Positions 15,652 to 24,406 of a DNA stretch of 58,862 bases are shown here, piece by piece. Source of the DNA: Nitrospirota bacterium (GTDB taxonomy: Bacteria; Nitrospirota; Thermodesulfovibrionia; SZUA-242); assembly GCA_027021335.1 (NCBI GenBank), contig JALUUO010000030.1, positions 1 to 58,862 on the forward strand. The letters run 5' to 3'. The translations under genes and the position numbers were made by a program. The notes below the pieces were generated by a model, which did not search any database, had not been told where the DNA came from, and saw only the letters and a program-made list of their open reading frames with translations. Each line of letters starts with the position of its first letter. Position 1 is the stretch's first letter.

Positions 15652-18048
15652 TCATTCGTTTATAAAAATCTTTATTTCAGCATCATTGCTCGCGCCGCCT
15701 GGGGAGCCGTATGCCACTACATCGACATCTCCATCACGATCGATATCTGTAGTCAGTATCTTGTCAAAGTAAGACACTGTGAAAACAGGTCCGGAAGTAA
15801 AACTACCATCCCCTGCGCTCCACCAGATAGTTGCAGTTTGCCCCCCCTTTTCTACAATCAGGTCAGGGATAGCATCACCATTCAAATCACCTGTCGCAAA
15901 CTCCCAACTTTCACCGATACTTGTCGCCACTGACGATACGGGAAAGTACCCGTTGCCATCATTGATGAAAACTCTGATATCACGCGGTGAACCAGGTACA
16001 TCATCGTAAATGATGTCAGGGAAGCCATCTCCACTGATATCGGCGATCAGGTAGTTACAGCGAAAATAATTGCACGAGAAAACGGGAAGTGTGTTGGACA
16101 ACGAATAAGAACCATATCCCTGGCCCAGAAATATGCTGAGATTGTTGTCGGCCCAGAAAATAACATCTGTTTTCCCGTCACGATTAAAATCTGAAGTACG
16201 AACATTTGAAACCATATTCCAATCAGCAGAAGTTATACCCGTTGCAATTTTTCCTTTGTCATTGAACGTTCCGTCACCGATGCCACGATATATAAACGTT
16301 TCAAATTGATTTGCCGAACTGTCACCCACCAGCTTAATACCGAGCAAATCTAGTATCCCGTCGCCATCCATATCTCCAAAAGTATCATAATAAATATTGT
16401 ATTCACTCCACGCTTGAGAAATCTGAGTCCATAGCTCAGTTGGCATATCCCACAATAAAACCTTTGGCCCATCGTTAATACCGCCTCTTGAAGAAAGTAT
16501 TTCAGGACGACTATCGTTATTGATATCAACCAAGAAGGGAGAGGTTACAAATGGTTCCCCTGGCGGGAACGTTGTCATGGAAAACGTGATAGTTTCAGAA
16601 ACCGGCCCCAATGAAGTCAATATATATCTATATCCAGACCATGCTTCAGAAAAAGCAAGCAGATCGCGGTTGCCATCATTATCTACATCCACGACAGATA
16701 GATTCTGAATTGTGCCAACGTCAGCGGGCCAGGAAAGCTGATACTGAGTGTTGAAGACGCCTATGCCGCCTGGGGGAATGGTGAAAAATAATGGACTTGA
16801 AATCGAGATGTTTCCAGCATTGTCAACGGCAAGAACAAGATAGGTTATCTGTTCTCCGGGATTCACAGAAGAATCTCTCCAGCTTGTTCCGGACGTTGCA
16901 CCGATGGGGATTGAATTGCTCACGATTCGGTATTCTGCAATTCCGCTGGCATCCGAGGATGAAGACCACGAAAGGCTAACGTAACCACTGGACAGCAATG
17001 CCGTGGCAGCAACAGAGGTAGGTGGAACGCTGTCCTGAGTGACAGAAACAATCGTGTTCTTTTGATTCTTGACGAAATCAGCTGATGTAACGCTTATCTC
17101 GTTCACTTTGTTTGGCTCTAGAGGTACGTCTATTAAATAGTTGCCATTGATATCTGCTGTTGTAGAAACGGAAGCAACATCAGTCGTGGCGGTAACTGTT
17201 GCTCCACTCTCAGTTACTCCAGAAACTTGGGTATATAATTGGTTCGTAAGTTGTGTCGCATTGGCAGTGATCTCGGGAGGTGTCCAATCACCCCCTTCTA
17301 TTCCATTTATAACGTATTTAAGGAGCTCATCTGTGTCTGTGTATGAAATCGAATATCCGGTACTGGTAACGGTAACCTCCGATGTGGACTTGACCAAACC
17401 AATATAAGAAGCACGCCACTCAGTAGTAATACTTTGTATCGAGACATCAATACCTGAGGAGGTTTTTATCAGGCTGTTGATGGAAGTCTTTATCTTTGCG
17501 CAATCAGGGAAAGTCATGCTTTCTACTGTTGTTGTCTCTCTGGGTAAAAGGGTCTGGGTTACTGTCCATGTAGTTATAGTTTCCTGTATCCCATCATCAT
17601 CCATATCTTCAAAAGGTAGGTTTGATTTAGTGCCAATGGTCTTGGTTTCGTTTTCGTTTATTGATAGATCATATAAGATTTGAGGGACTGATCCTTTTGG
17701 AACTGAGCTATCTGTGGAGGATACAACTGTAATTATATTGTTTTCCACTCTAATCTCTTCCTCATAGGTACCATCGGAGTCTTGATAGCTAATCAAAAAA
17801 TCTGAGTTTGTTACAGAGATAGTGTCGACCTCAGTGAGATAGATAGAAGAATCTGAACCATCAACAGAGCGATATTTATAAGCATCGCCGACATAAAACG
17901 GGAAGTAGTTCAATGTGAGATAGCCGGGAGAAACATTATTTTCAGGCCCGCCACCTCCGCCACCTCCGCACCCCGATAAAATAATCATGCACAACAATAG
18001 GGTGGTGTTGATATGTTTGAGGGATGAAAATAGCCTATTGCTCTTCAT
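15652..18048 (-). CDS. Large VCBS/FG-GAP repeat lipoprotein with Ig-like and FN3 domains
   Basis: A 798-residue surface protein. The ATG at 18048 has AGGA 8 bp upstream; an upstream TTG at 18090 lacks a site. A signal peptide ends in lipobox LSGC followed by seven glycines, so it is a lipoprotein. Around residues 260-345 lies a bacterial Ig-like segment (VTESGATVTATTDVASVSTT), and around 345-425 a fibronectin III-like domain with AEYRIVSNS and YLVLAVDNAGN. From about 435 to the end are seven FG-GAP/VCBS repeats with calcium-binding DxDxDG loops (DVDNDGNRD, DMDGDGILD, DISGDGFPD, DIDRDGDVD and others). These form a beta-propeller typical of adhesion. Its start overlaps the preceding YgiT-type gene by 14 bp. 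Confidence 0.85.
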   Translation of the reverse strand: MKSNRLFSSLKHINTTLLLCMIILSGCGGGGGGGPENNVSPGYLTLNYFPFYVGDAYKYRSVDGSDSSIYLTEVDTISVTNSDFLISYQDSDGTYEEEIRVENNIITVVSSTDSSVPKGSVPQILYDLSINENETKTIGTKSNLPFEDMDDDGIQETITTWTVTQTLLPRETTTVESMTFPDCAKIKTSINSLIKTSSGIDVSIQSITTEWRASYIGLVKSTSEVTVTSTGYSISYTDTDELLKYVINGIEGGDWTPPEITANATQLTNQLYTQVSGVTESGATVTATTDVASVSTTADINGNYLIDVPLEPNKVNEISVTSADFVKNQKNTIVSVTQDSVPPTSVAATALLSSGYVSLSWSSSSDASGIAEYRIVSNSIPIGATSGTSWRDSSVNPGEQITYLVLAVDNAGNISISSPLFFTIPPGGIGVFNTQYQLSWPADVGTIQNLSVVDVDNDGNRDLLAFSEAWSGYRYILTSLGPVSETITFSMTTFPPGEPFVTSPFLVDINNDSRPEILSSRGGINDGPKVLLWDMPTELWTQISQAWSEYNIYYDTFGDMDGDGILDLLGIKLVGDSSANQFETFIYRGIGDGTFNDKGKIATGITSADWNMVSNVRTSDFNRDGKTDVIFWADNNLSIFLGQGYGSYSLSNTLPVFSCNYFRCNYLIADISGDGFPDIIYDDVPGSPRDIRVFINDGNGYFPVSSVATSIGESWEFATGDLNGDAIPDLIVEKGGQTATIWWSAGDGSFTSGPVFTVSYFDKILTTDIDRDGDVDVVAYGSPGGASNDAEIKIFINE

Positions 18049-18250
18049 GGCTGAATTCCTGGTTTCGTAGTTTGCCTCGAATTTCTTCAAATGATTTGAC
18101 TACATCTTCAGAGTATAACCGTTCTCCACAATGAAGACATACCTCGGCGATAACTTTCATATAAATCGTATTCCCTTCGCCTCTAAGCAGTTTTTCTACT
18201 TGTTTATTGTCTAATTGCAAATCATAAGATGTTCCCTGCAAAAAGGTCAC
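18035..18250 (-). pseudogene. YgiT/MqsA-type zinc-finger protein, probably degraded at its N-terminus
   Basis: The readable frame gives 71 residues from a GTG at 18250 and ends EIRGKLRNQEFSHEEQ. The second zinc knuckle is intact (VCLHCGERLYSEDVV, about residues 38-52) and matches YgiT-type/MqsA N-domain proteins, antitoxins that partner MqsR-like or HigB-like toxins. The expected first CxxC knuckle is missing. Upstream in the same frame are FECKPAVTF and then a TAA stop, so only one cysteine of the first pair remains and no good start codon precedes it. I read this as a decaying orphan antitoxin. No toxin gene touches it, though a Phd/ParE pair lies 110 bp upstream. Confidence 0.5.
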
Positions 18251-18364
18251 CGCTGGTTTGCATTCGAATGCATCCGTTTGTTATCTTTTCATCTTATCCG
18301 TTTGAATTGAAATAGAGGCACTATCTAAAACCAACCTGTGTCCCGCATGTGTTTAAAGAATATC

Positions 18365-18688
18365 TTATTTCCTCTTTGTCTCTTTCCCTCGTTCTTCCAG
18401 CAAGTACTTTCTGAGTTGCCTCTCACCACGCATCACATACAATATATATATGTTTTTTTTGTCTATTCTGTAGAATATTCGACATGGAGCAACTATAACT
18501 TCTCTGTATGAAGTCTTTTTGATCTCTGGTGGTTTTCGCCCTGACTGAGGATGCCGCTCTAACCGCTCAAGCTTTTGAAAGACCTTTTGAACCAGCTTCT
18601 TTGCTGCATCTGGATTATCAAGGGCAATGTATTCAGCTATTTCATCAAGGTCTGAGAGTGCTGGTTCTGTCCAAATTAGTCGAGCCAC
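18365..18688 (-). CDS. ParE/RelE family toxin
   Basis: A 107-residue toxin of the ParE branch. It begins MARLIWTEPALSDLDEIAEYI, the standard family helix, with NPDAAKKLVQKVF and LERHPQSGRKPPE in the middle and the C-terminal core YREVIVAPCRIFYRIDKKNIYIL. ParE toxins poison DNA gyrase, whereas RelE relatives cut ribosome-bound mRNA. The sequence fits ParE better, but the target is inference. It overlaps the end of the upstream antitoxin gene by 13 bp, the usual coupled layout. Length is normal, so it could be active. Confidence 0.9.
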   Translation of the reverse strand: MARLIWTEPALSDLDEIAEYIALDNPDAAKKLVQKVFQKLERLERHPQSGRKPPEIKKTSYREVIVAPCRIFYRIDKKNIYILYVMRGERQLRKYLLEERGKETKRK

Positions 18689-18933
18689 TTTTTCATTTTT
18701 TTCTTTGCTTCAGAGTGCTTCACAACACGGTTTTCCAGTATAGCTCGCTCACCCCTTGCTATACCTTCCAGAATCTTCATCCTATTTTCCATCATCTCAT
18801 ATGCTTCGGCGTCTAATAGATAAGCAGATGGCTTTCCGTGTTCTGTGATCAGAACCGTTTCCTTGGTGGCATGCAACTCAGCAAGAATTTTTGTAGCCTG
18901 TCTTTTTAGTGTTGTAACTAATTCTGTTTTCAC
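18676..18933 (-). CDS. Phd/YefM family antitoxin
   Basis: An 85-residue antitoxin with the Phd/YefM fold. The segment ATKILAELHATKETVLITEHGKPSAYLL covers the DNA-binding part (residues about 12-42), and the charged C-terminal helix ILEGIARGERAILENRVVKHSEAKKKM should wrap the toxin. The start is GTG at 18933. A perfect 12-bp palindrome lies 7 bp upstream and is the likely operator for autorepression. It pairs with the ParE-like toxin immediately downstream. The module lies within the region bounded by insertion-sequence ends. Confidence 0.9.
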   Translation of the reverse strand: MKTELVTTLKRQATKILAELHATKETVLITEHGKPSAYLLDAEAYEMMENRMKILEGIARGERAILENRVVKHSEAKKKMKKWLD

Positions 18934-18940
18934 AATAGTA

Positions 18941-18952
18941 ATACTATAGTAT
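18941..18952. promoter_or_regulatory. Candidate operator of the Phd/ParE module
   Basis: ATACTATAGTAT is a perfect 12-bp palindrome 7 bp upstream of the antitoxin start. Phd-family antitoxins bind such short palindromes to repress their own operon. This is inference from position and symmetry. Confidence 0.5.
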
Positions 18953-19053
18953 CACTTTATTTATGTCAAGCAATTAGTACTCTAACGCAGAAATCACCGG
19001 ACTTTACCGGAGCGAGGAACGAGCGCAGGTAAAGTTCCTGTGCATTGATTTGT

Positions 19054-19257
19054 GTGTGCCCGGCATGGGCATGATCTTATGGGGTGTAAGTCCCCTGTAC
19101 ATTTTCCAGGAAGTTGACAAGTTGTCAACTTTAAAAAGTACTAGCCAAAGGCAAGGGTGGAAGGGTGACCGAACATCCGAAGGCAGCCTGAGTGCAAACC
19201 TGCGAGCTGACGGACAGGAACCGCATATAAGGCCGAACTCCTGGCTAAAGTGAGCAT
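19054..19257 (+). mobile_element. 5' end of a group II intron (domain I fragment)
   Basis: The sequence opens GTGTGCCCGGC, matching the GUGYG 5' end of bacterial group II introns. It continues with segments typical of domain I: GGGGTGTAAGTCCCC, a perfect hairpin AAGTTGACAA/TTGTCAACTT, CAAGGGTG, CATCCGAAGG, and CAGGAACCGCATATAAGG. It stops abruptly near 19257, where sequence resembling an ISNCY transposase begins. No reverse transcriptase follows, so it is a dead fragment. The open frame that crosses it is not a gene. A hairpin (GGACTTTACC 18999-19008 with GGTAAAGTTCC 19028-19038) lies just before the intron start. The rest of the gene-free stretch 18953-19053 shows nothing else. Confidence 0.72.
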
Positions 19258-19470
19258 AATATCACGATCTGAAATGGAAGGGATAGATATAAGTGATGAG
19301 ACATTACGTCTATGGCTGATAGAGACAGGTGAGGTCACATCGTCGTTGGAGGGAGCGGAAGCATTATTTTGGCGAGATGATCCAGGTAGGAGGAATTATA
19401 AGTCAGCTATTAAAAATAAAGAGATGAGGATTCAAACATAAAAACAGGACATTTCTATTTTGGCTTGACA
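19258..19470 (+). mobile_element. Insertion-sequence relic with intact right end (ISNCY-like)
   Basis: The frame reads GIDISDETLRLWLIETG, resembling a central part of ISNCY-type transposases. It then passes after an internal deletion to DDPGRRNYKSAIKNKEMRIQT and a stop at 19439-19441. Bases 19391-19470 match the inverted sequence starting at 52060 with only four differences in about 80. The last 25 bases match the relic at 14374 in reverse. Two copies therefore share both the transposase C-terminal codons and the terminal repeat. The relic ends directly at the stop codon of the ABC ATPase gene (19472). Family name by recall; the repeat match is directly seen. Confidence 0.7.
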
Positions 19471-19471
19471 G

Positions 19472-20575
19472 TCATCCGCCTGCGCTCTCCAAAGAGAAAA
19501 CGTGTGCCTTATCCATATCCGGATGTATCCTTACGACATCTTCCTCACGCAGTGTTGTGTCGGTTGATAACATGGAGATACTCTCGCTGCCGACTCTTAG
19601 ATGCACAAGCGTTTCCCTGCCCAGGGGTTCAATGGAATCTATTTTCGCCTTCAGTCCCGGGCCTGCGTCCGGCTTTAATGAGACGTGCTCCGGCCGGATG
19701 CCTAGGACTATATCACGGTCTTTAAAATTCCCGAGAGGCTGGCAGAGTGAATCCGGCACTTGAATAGTTTCACCACCTATTTTCACCTGTGCTGCCGTGC
19801 CGTCAAATGTAAGCCTGGTTTCATAAATGTTCATAGGAGGAGAACCGATAAACCCGGCCACAAACGGGTTTGCAGGCTTGTCATAGAGTTCCATGGGCGT
19901 GCCTACCTGTTGAAGCCTGCCGCTTTTTATTACAGCTATTTTATCGCCAAGTGTCATTGCTTCAACCTGGTCGTGGGTTACATAAACGGTTGTAACGCCA
20001 AGGCTGCGCTGAAGGATTTTCAACTCCGTGCGCGTGGCCAGCCTTAGCCGGGCGTCGAGGTTTGAGAGCGGTTCGTCCAGAAGAAACAGGTTGGGTTGGC
20101 GCACAATGGCCCGTGCGATCGCCACACGCTGGCGTTCTCCGCCGCTTAACTCCTTGGGCCTGACAGCAAGCAGATGTGAAATCCCCATTTTATCGGCCGC
20201 ACCCCTAACAGAGTCATCGAGCTGCCTTTTATCAAGCCGCGTAACTCTTAAAGGAAAGGCTATATTTTCGAAAACATTAAGGTGGGGGTACAGTGCGTAG
20301 CTCTGAAACACCATCGCAACATTTCGCTTCCGCGGGCTTACGAAAATACCCTGTTTGTGCGAGGCTACCGGTTTGTCGTCAAACCATACTTCACCCTCGG
20401 TAGGTTTTTCGAGCCCGGCGATAATATTAAGCAGCGTGGACTTTCCGCATCCGCTTGGCCCTACGATAACGAAAAATTCTCCGTCTTTCACCTCAAAGCT
20501 TAATCCATCCAGGGCAGCGCCGCGCGCGCGAAACGAAAGGAATTTTTTTGTTATCCCGACAAGCCGCAGTCTCAT
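19472..20575 (-). CDS. ABC transporter ATP-binding protein (MalK/UgpC type)
   Basis: A 367-residue ATPase of a carbohydrate-type importer. Walker A is GPSGCGKSTLLN (about residue 38), the signature LSGGERQRVAIARAI (about 140), Walker B LFLLDEPLSNLD, and the switch motif VTHDQVEAMTL. The C-terminal third is a TOBE/regulatory domain (GIRPEHVSL). It overlaps the permease gene upstream by 4 bp. MalK-like ATPases often serve several importers, but this one belongs to the complete set next to it. Its stop codon abuts an insertion-sequence end, so the operon boundary may have been reshaped there. Confidence 0.93.
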   Translation of the reverse strand: MRLRLVGITKKFLSFRARGAALDGLSFEVKDGEFFVIVGPSGCGKSTLLNIIAGLEKPTEGEVWFDDKPVASHKQGIFVSPRKRNVAMVFQSYALYPHLNVFENIAFPLRVTRLDKRQLDDSVRGAADKMGISHLLAVRPKELSGGERQRVAIARAIVRQPNLFLLDEPLSNLDARLRLATRTELKILQRSLGVTTVYVTHDQVEAMTLGDKIAVIKSGRLQQVGTPMELYDKPANPFVAGFIGSPPMNIYETRLTFDGTAAQVKIGGETIQVPDSLCQPLGNFKDRDIVLGIRPEHVSLKPDAGPGLKAKIDSIEPLGRETLVHLRVGSESISMLSTDTTLREEDVVRIHPDMDKAHVFSLESAGG

Positions 20576-21402
20576 CCCTTCACAGCTCCGCGGGTCAGGC
20601 CCTGAATTATACGGCGTTGAAATACCATGGTCAGAATAAGCAGCGGGATTGTCGCTGTTGTTGATGCCGCCATTATAGTACCCCAGGGGAGTTCGCCGTG
20701 AAGACCCTGGAAGGATGCGATTCCGACCGGTATTGTACGGGCGCCGTGATCGGTTGTAAGCATTAAGGCAAAGAGAAATTCGTTAAAGGCAAATATAAAT
20801 GCAAGAAGCAGTGTAGAGAAAATACCTGGCGCAGCAACCGGAAAGATCACTTTGATCAGAATCTGCCATCGCGAGCATCCATCTATCAGGGCGGCCTTGT
20901 CAAGTTCGCCTGGAATCTGGGAGAAGTAACTGACGAGTATCCAGAGCGAAAGCGGTAGTATCCATGCGACATACGGCAGGGTGAGGGCACGGTAGGTATT
21001 TATCCATCCCAGGTTTGTCATCAGTTTAAACAGGTACCCTACCAGGCTTATCTGTGGAAACATCGAGACAGCAAGGACAAAAAGCAGAATAAAAACTTTT
21101 CCCGGCACTGGAAGCCTGGTTATGGCATAAGCGGCAAGGGAGGCTGTCAGAACACAGATGAGTGCGCTCATGCCGGATACAATAAGGCTGTTAAGCATAT
21201 AATCCGGAAAATGCAGTGTAGAGTTTGTAAGGATTAAAATATAGTTGTCAAGATTCGGCTCAAAAGAAACCTTTGTAGAGAGAAAATCCGGGTTGCCGCT
21301 TAAGCTTATAATCACCATATATAAAAAAGGAGTAAGACAGAAAAGCAGCATTGCCGAGCTTCCCGAAAGAAACAAAATCATCCTCATTCTGTCTTCACTC
21401 AT
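20572..21402 (-). CDS. Carbohydrate ABC transporter permease (MalG type)
   Basis: A 276-residue inner-membrane permease with six predicted helices. The EAA loop, which contacts the ATPase, is readable as ELDKAALIDGCSRWQILIKVIFPVAAPG in the middle of the C-terminal half (quoted only in part: DKAALIDGCSRWQ). It overlaps both neighbours by 4 bp. With the MalF-type partner it should form the translocation pore. The substrate cannot be told; polyols, disaccharides and glycerol-3-phosphate are all possible. Confidence 0.92.
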   Translation of the reverse strand: MSEDRMRMILFLSGSSAMLLFCLTPFLYMVIISLSGNPDFLSTKVSFEPNLDNYILILTNSTLHFPDYMLNSLIVSGMSALICVLTASLAAYAITRLPVPGKVFILLFVLAVSMFPQISLVGYLFKLMTNLGWINTYRALTLPYVAWILPLSLWILVSYFSQIPGELDKAALIDGCSRWQILIKVIFPVAAPGIFSTLLLAFIFAFNEFLFALMLTTDHGARTIPVGIASFQGLHGELPWGTIMAASTTATIPLLILTMVFQRRIIQGLTRGAVKG

Positions 21403-22295
21403 GGTAGCTCCTTTCTGAATTCCTTTCTGAATGCGCCAAGATTGATATAAATTAGTGACAGACCGAGTGCTGTTAGAAAGAGTATAAAGGAGACGGCAGA
21501 GCCGTAGCCGAAGTCGCCTGCCAGGAAATATTTATAGGCATAAAGCGAAAGCGAACTGGTCGAGCCGCCGGGCCCTCCATGGGTGATTACATAGACGATA
21601 TCGAATATACGAATAGCGTCGATTGTTCTAAATACCAGGGCAACTACCATCACCGGTTTCAGTATCGGCAAGGTGACTCGAATAAATCTTTTTAAAAAAC
21701 CTGCCCCGTCAATTTCCGCCTGCTGATATAGTTCGGTTGGGATTGCCTGAAGACCGGCCAGCAGTATTATCGCCATAAAAGGGGTTGTCTTCCATGCATC
21801 CGCTGCTACAAGCGAAAAAAACGCGCTCATATCGTTGCCCAGCCAGTTTACGGGTTCCGATCTAATTCCAAGAGCGCTAAGCAGGTAGTTGGCAAGTCCG
21901 AAGTTGTAGTTGTAAATGAGTTCCCATATGCGCCCGGAGATTGCGGCAGGAATGGCCCATGGGATCAAAACAGATACGCGCAGCGCTGTTCGAAAGCGTA
22001 CCGGCGGCTGATTCACCAGAAGGGCAAACACGGTTCCAAGGGCCAGTTCGAGCGGAACAGAAACTGCAACAAAGAGGAGGGTGAAGCGAAAAGACTGCCG
22101 GAAAGCAGCATCGGCAAAAAGTGTCCGGTAGTTATCCAGGAAAATGAATTCTTTTTTAAGAAACGTTGTATCCCGGAACATGCCGCCTATAATTGTTCCA
22201 GCAACAGGAGTTAGCACAAAAACGCCAAGAAACAGGGCAAGTGGAAGAATGAAAAGTAAGGCCTCTTTGCGCTGTCCGAAAGTATGCTGCCGCAC
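21399..22295 (-). CDS. Carbohydrate ABC transporter permease (MalF type)
   Basis: A 298-residue permease with six membrane helices and the EAA motif YQQAEIDGAGFLKRFIRVTLP (about residues 203-222). It lacks the large extra periplasmic domain of E. coli MalF, as is usual for this family outside the enterics. The overlap of 4 bp with the second permease gene, and a start immediately after the binding-protein gene, show one transcription unit for the whole importer. Confidence 0.92.
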   Translation of the reverse strand: MRQHTFGQRKEALLFILPLALFLGVFVLTPVAGTIIGGMFRDTTFLKKEFIFLDNYRTLFADAAFRQSFRFTLLFVAVSVPLELALGTVFALLVNQPPVRFRTALRVSVLIPWAIPAAISGRIWELIYNYNFGLANYLLSALGIRSEPVNWLGNDMSAFFSLVAADAWKTTPFMAIILLAGLQAIPTELYQQAEIDGAGFLKRFIRVTLPILKPVMVVALVFRTIDAIRIFDIVYVITHGGPGGSTSSLSLYAYKYFLAGDFGYGSAVSFILFLTALGLSLIYINLGAFRKEFRKELP

Positions 22296-23621
22296 TTATT
22301 TAACCCGGTACCTGCCGGCAATCGCCCGCAGTTCGTCTTCGGCTTTGGCAAGGGCCTCGGCAGCGGATACTTTACCGCTTATCGCCATGTTTGCGTATCG
22401 TTGTATTACTTCGGAGAGTTGGGTGTAGTATGGAAGAGCAGGCCGCGCAACAGCGTTGTCGAATGCAACTGCCAGAGCGGCGTAGTGGGGCAGGGCGCTT
22501 AGGATGTCTGGATCTTTATATATATCTTTTCGTCCGGAGCTCCAGCCGAGTTCCAGTGCGAGTTTCTTCTGGGTCTCCCGTGAAACAATGAACTTTACAA
22601 ATTTCCAGCTGTCTGATTTTGCATCGGAATATTTAGAAATACCTATGTGCCATCCGCCAAGGGTTGATGCGCTTGTTCCTCCAGGAAAGTGCGGCAACGG
22701 GGCGATTCCGACCCTGCCTTTCACCGCGGAATCTGCCGACTGGTGAAGCTTCCATGCGTAGGGCCAGTTGCGCTCGAACAGGGCGTTGCCTGATTGAAAA
22801 TAATTTCTTACCTCTTCCTCCTTCATCTCGGTGTAGGTATTGGGTGGAGAAATTTTTTGTTCCTGAATGAGTCCTCTCATGAAATCCAGGGCTTCAATGT
22901 TCTGCTTGGTATTCAGGGAAAGAATTCCTTTATCAGTGAAAAACCCTCCATTGTTCGATGCTGCAAACTCCAGGAAGTTACAGATCAGCCCCTCGTACTG
23001 GGCGCCCTGCCAGACAAAGCCGAAGAAGTCAGGGTTGGTCTTCCGAAGCTCATTTTGTATCTCGTGCGAATATTCGGCCATCTTCGCCCATGTTTCAGGA
23101 GGTTTTTTATATCCAAATTTATCAAGAAGATCTTTTCTGTAATAAAGCAGCCCGCCGTCCACGTATACAGGAAGGGCGACCAACTGTTCATCATACGTGT
23201 CTGCCTGAGTTATGATTTTTTCGAAAAAAACGCTGAGGTCCGGATTTTTCCCTTTGCCCGTATGGATATCAAGCGGTTTCAGCCAGCCCGAGGCGGCGAA
23301 CTGACCGAGCCAGGCCACATCCATAAGAAAAACATCCGGGTCAGCCTGCCCGGACTTAAGAGGGATCACAAGTCCCTGCCGTCTTAGATCAGTATCGGTC
23401 GGCTGGCGCTGGATTGTCACCTTAATGCCGGATTTCTGTTCGAAATTCCTGACCAGTTCTTCCCAGAATGCCGACTCGTCCGGAGTTCCGCCCACGGCGA
23501 AGTTGACTATGCGTTCGCCTGTTTTATTTTCAACTTTTGAACATCCGCTGAAAAAGAAAAAAGTAAACGAGAAAACAATAGATAATAGAATATTTATAAT
23601 ATTTTTCATAATATTTTTCAT
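22296..23621 (-). CDS. Sugar-type ABC transporter solute-binding lipoprotein
   Basis: A 441-residue extracellular binding protein (SBP family 1). The signal sequence MKNIMKNIINILLSIVFSF ends in the lipobox FFSGC, so it is a lipoprotein. The mature part has the usual layout, including FWEELVRNFEQKSGIKVTIQ, ADPDVFLMDVAWLGQFA and GGWHIGISKYSD. I prefer the ATG at 23621, which begins a clean signal peptide; an upstream ATG at 23648 adds nine residues, and neither has a strong ribosome-binding site. It is the first gene of the four-gene importer on the minus strand. No regulator is adjacent. Confidence 0.9.
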   Translation of the reverse strand: MKNIMKNIINILLSIVFSFTFFFFSGCSKVENKTGERIVNFAVGGTPDESAFWEELVRNFEQKSGIKVTIQRQPTDTDLRRQGLVIPLKSGQADPDVFLMDVAWLGQFAASGWLKPLDIHTGKGKNPDLSVFFEKIITQADTYDEQLVALPVYVDGGLLYYRKDLLDKFGYKKPPETWAKMAEYSHEIQNELRKTNPDFFGFVWQGAQYEGLICNFLEFAASNNGGFFTDKGILSLNTKQNIEALDFMRGLIQEQKISPPNTYTEMKEEEVRNYFQSGNALFERNWPYAWKLHQSADSAVKGRVGIAPLPHFPGGTSASTLGGWHIGISKYSDAKSDSWKFVKFIVSRETQKKLALELGWSSGRKDIYKDPDILSALPHYAALAVAFDNAVARPALPYYTQLSEVIQRYANMAISGKVSAAEALAKAEDELRAIAGRYRVK

Positions 23622-23648
23622 GACACCGGATTCATTGGCAGCAAGCAT

Positions 23649-24051
23649 AAAATTATTAATATGGGTACTGGCTGTTACAACAAAGTACTATATTTCATAA
23701 TTTCATAATGAAATATTCACTTAATGGGTGATGTGTTAATGCCTTTTGGTGAGCGTATTTTAACACGTATTAATTGCCTTTATGTGAGGGGTTTAAAATG
23801 TTTTTAACCGAAATAAAATCAGTTTCCTCATCCTGTATCCTTCATCCGGTAGCCATTAAGATATGGTTTTTTCAGCTTCTTCTGATGCATTGGCGTAAGA
23901 CTTTTCAGCTCTTGACAGAGTAAAAACAAACAGGATAAAAACTTAAGAAAACAGATGAAATGACCGATAAATATATAAAGAATGTCTCTAAGTAAAGCAG
24001 GGTTCGGCGCCTTAATTTACAGAAATAAACAAAGTGAAAGGAGAGTGCAAA
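23649..24051. other. Intergenic region between divergent units
   Basis: About 400 bp without a gene. It separates the minus-strand sugar importer from the plus-strand two-CW gene. It contains a plausible plus-strand promoter (listed separately) and AT-rich sequence near the importer start. I see no repeat, RNA or small gene here. Confidence 0.6.
23912..23939 (+). promoter_or_regulatory. Candidate sigma70 promoter of the two-CW gene
   Basis: TTGACA (23912-23917) is followed after 16 bp by GATAAA (23934-23939), about 110 bp upstream of the start at 24052. The -35 is perfect and the -10 moderate. Confidence 0.4.
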
Positions 24052-24357
24052 ATGCTGAAACAGAATTGTTGGGAGGTTAAAAAATGTGGTAGAGAGCCGG
24101 GTGGTGTCAATGTGGCCTTGCTTGGTAAATGTCCTGCAGCGACAGATGTTGCAAGTGATAAATTAAATGGTGGTAAAAATGGTGGCAGAATCTGCTGGGC
24201 GGTTACAGGAACAATGTGCGGAGGAAAGGTTCAGGGAACTTTTGCAGAGAAAAAACTGACGTGTTTGAGTTGTGAATTTTTCAGGCAGGTGAAGACGGAA
24301 GAAGATACAAAATTTCAACAACTTAGACCAGGACAGGCTTATAAATCGCATAAATAG
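24052..24357 (+). CDS. Two-CW domain protein
   Basis: A 101-residue cysteine-rich protein. The defining CW pairs are NCWEVKKCGREPGG near the start and ICWAVTGTMCGG in the middle, and there is a further LTCLSCEFFRQV near the C-terminus. Cysteines come in pairs suited to binding a metal or FeS cluster. Members of this small family are found in anaerobes; their function is not known to me. I chose the ATG at 24052, which has AAAGGAG 8 bp upstream, over an in-frame GTG at 24034 that overlaps that site. It stands alone ahead of the DUF1538 cluster with its own candidate promoter. Confidence 0.8.
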   Translation: MLKQNCWEVKKCGREPGGVNVALLGKCPAATDVASDKLNGGKNGGRICWAVTGTMCGGKVQGTFAEKKLTCLSCEFFRQVKTEEDTKFQQLRPGQAYKSHK

Positions 24358-24406
24358 GCTTTAGTTAAAAAATAAATTTAAGTTTTTTGTGTAAGTTCTG
24401 ATCTTG

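Noticed and set aside
19050-19253. 67-codon open frame on the plus strand
   Set aside because: It runs through group II intron domain I sequence; the conserved features are at RNA level and the peptide resembles nothing.
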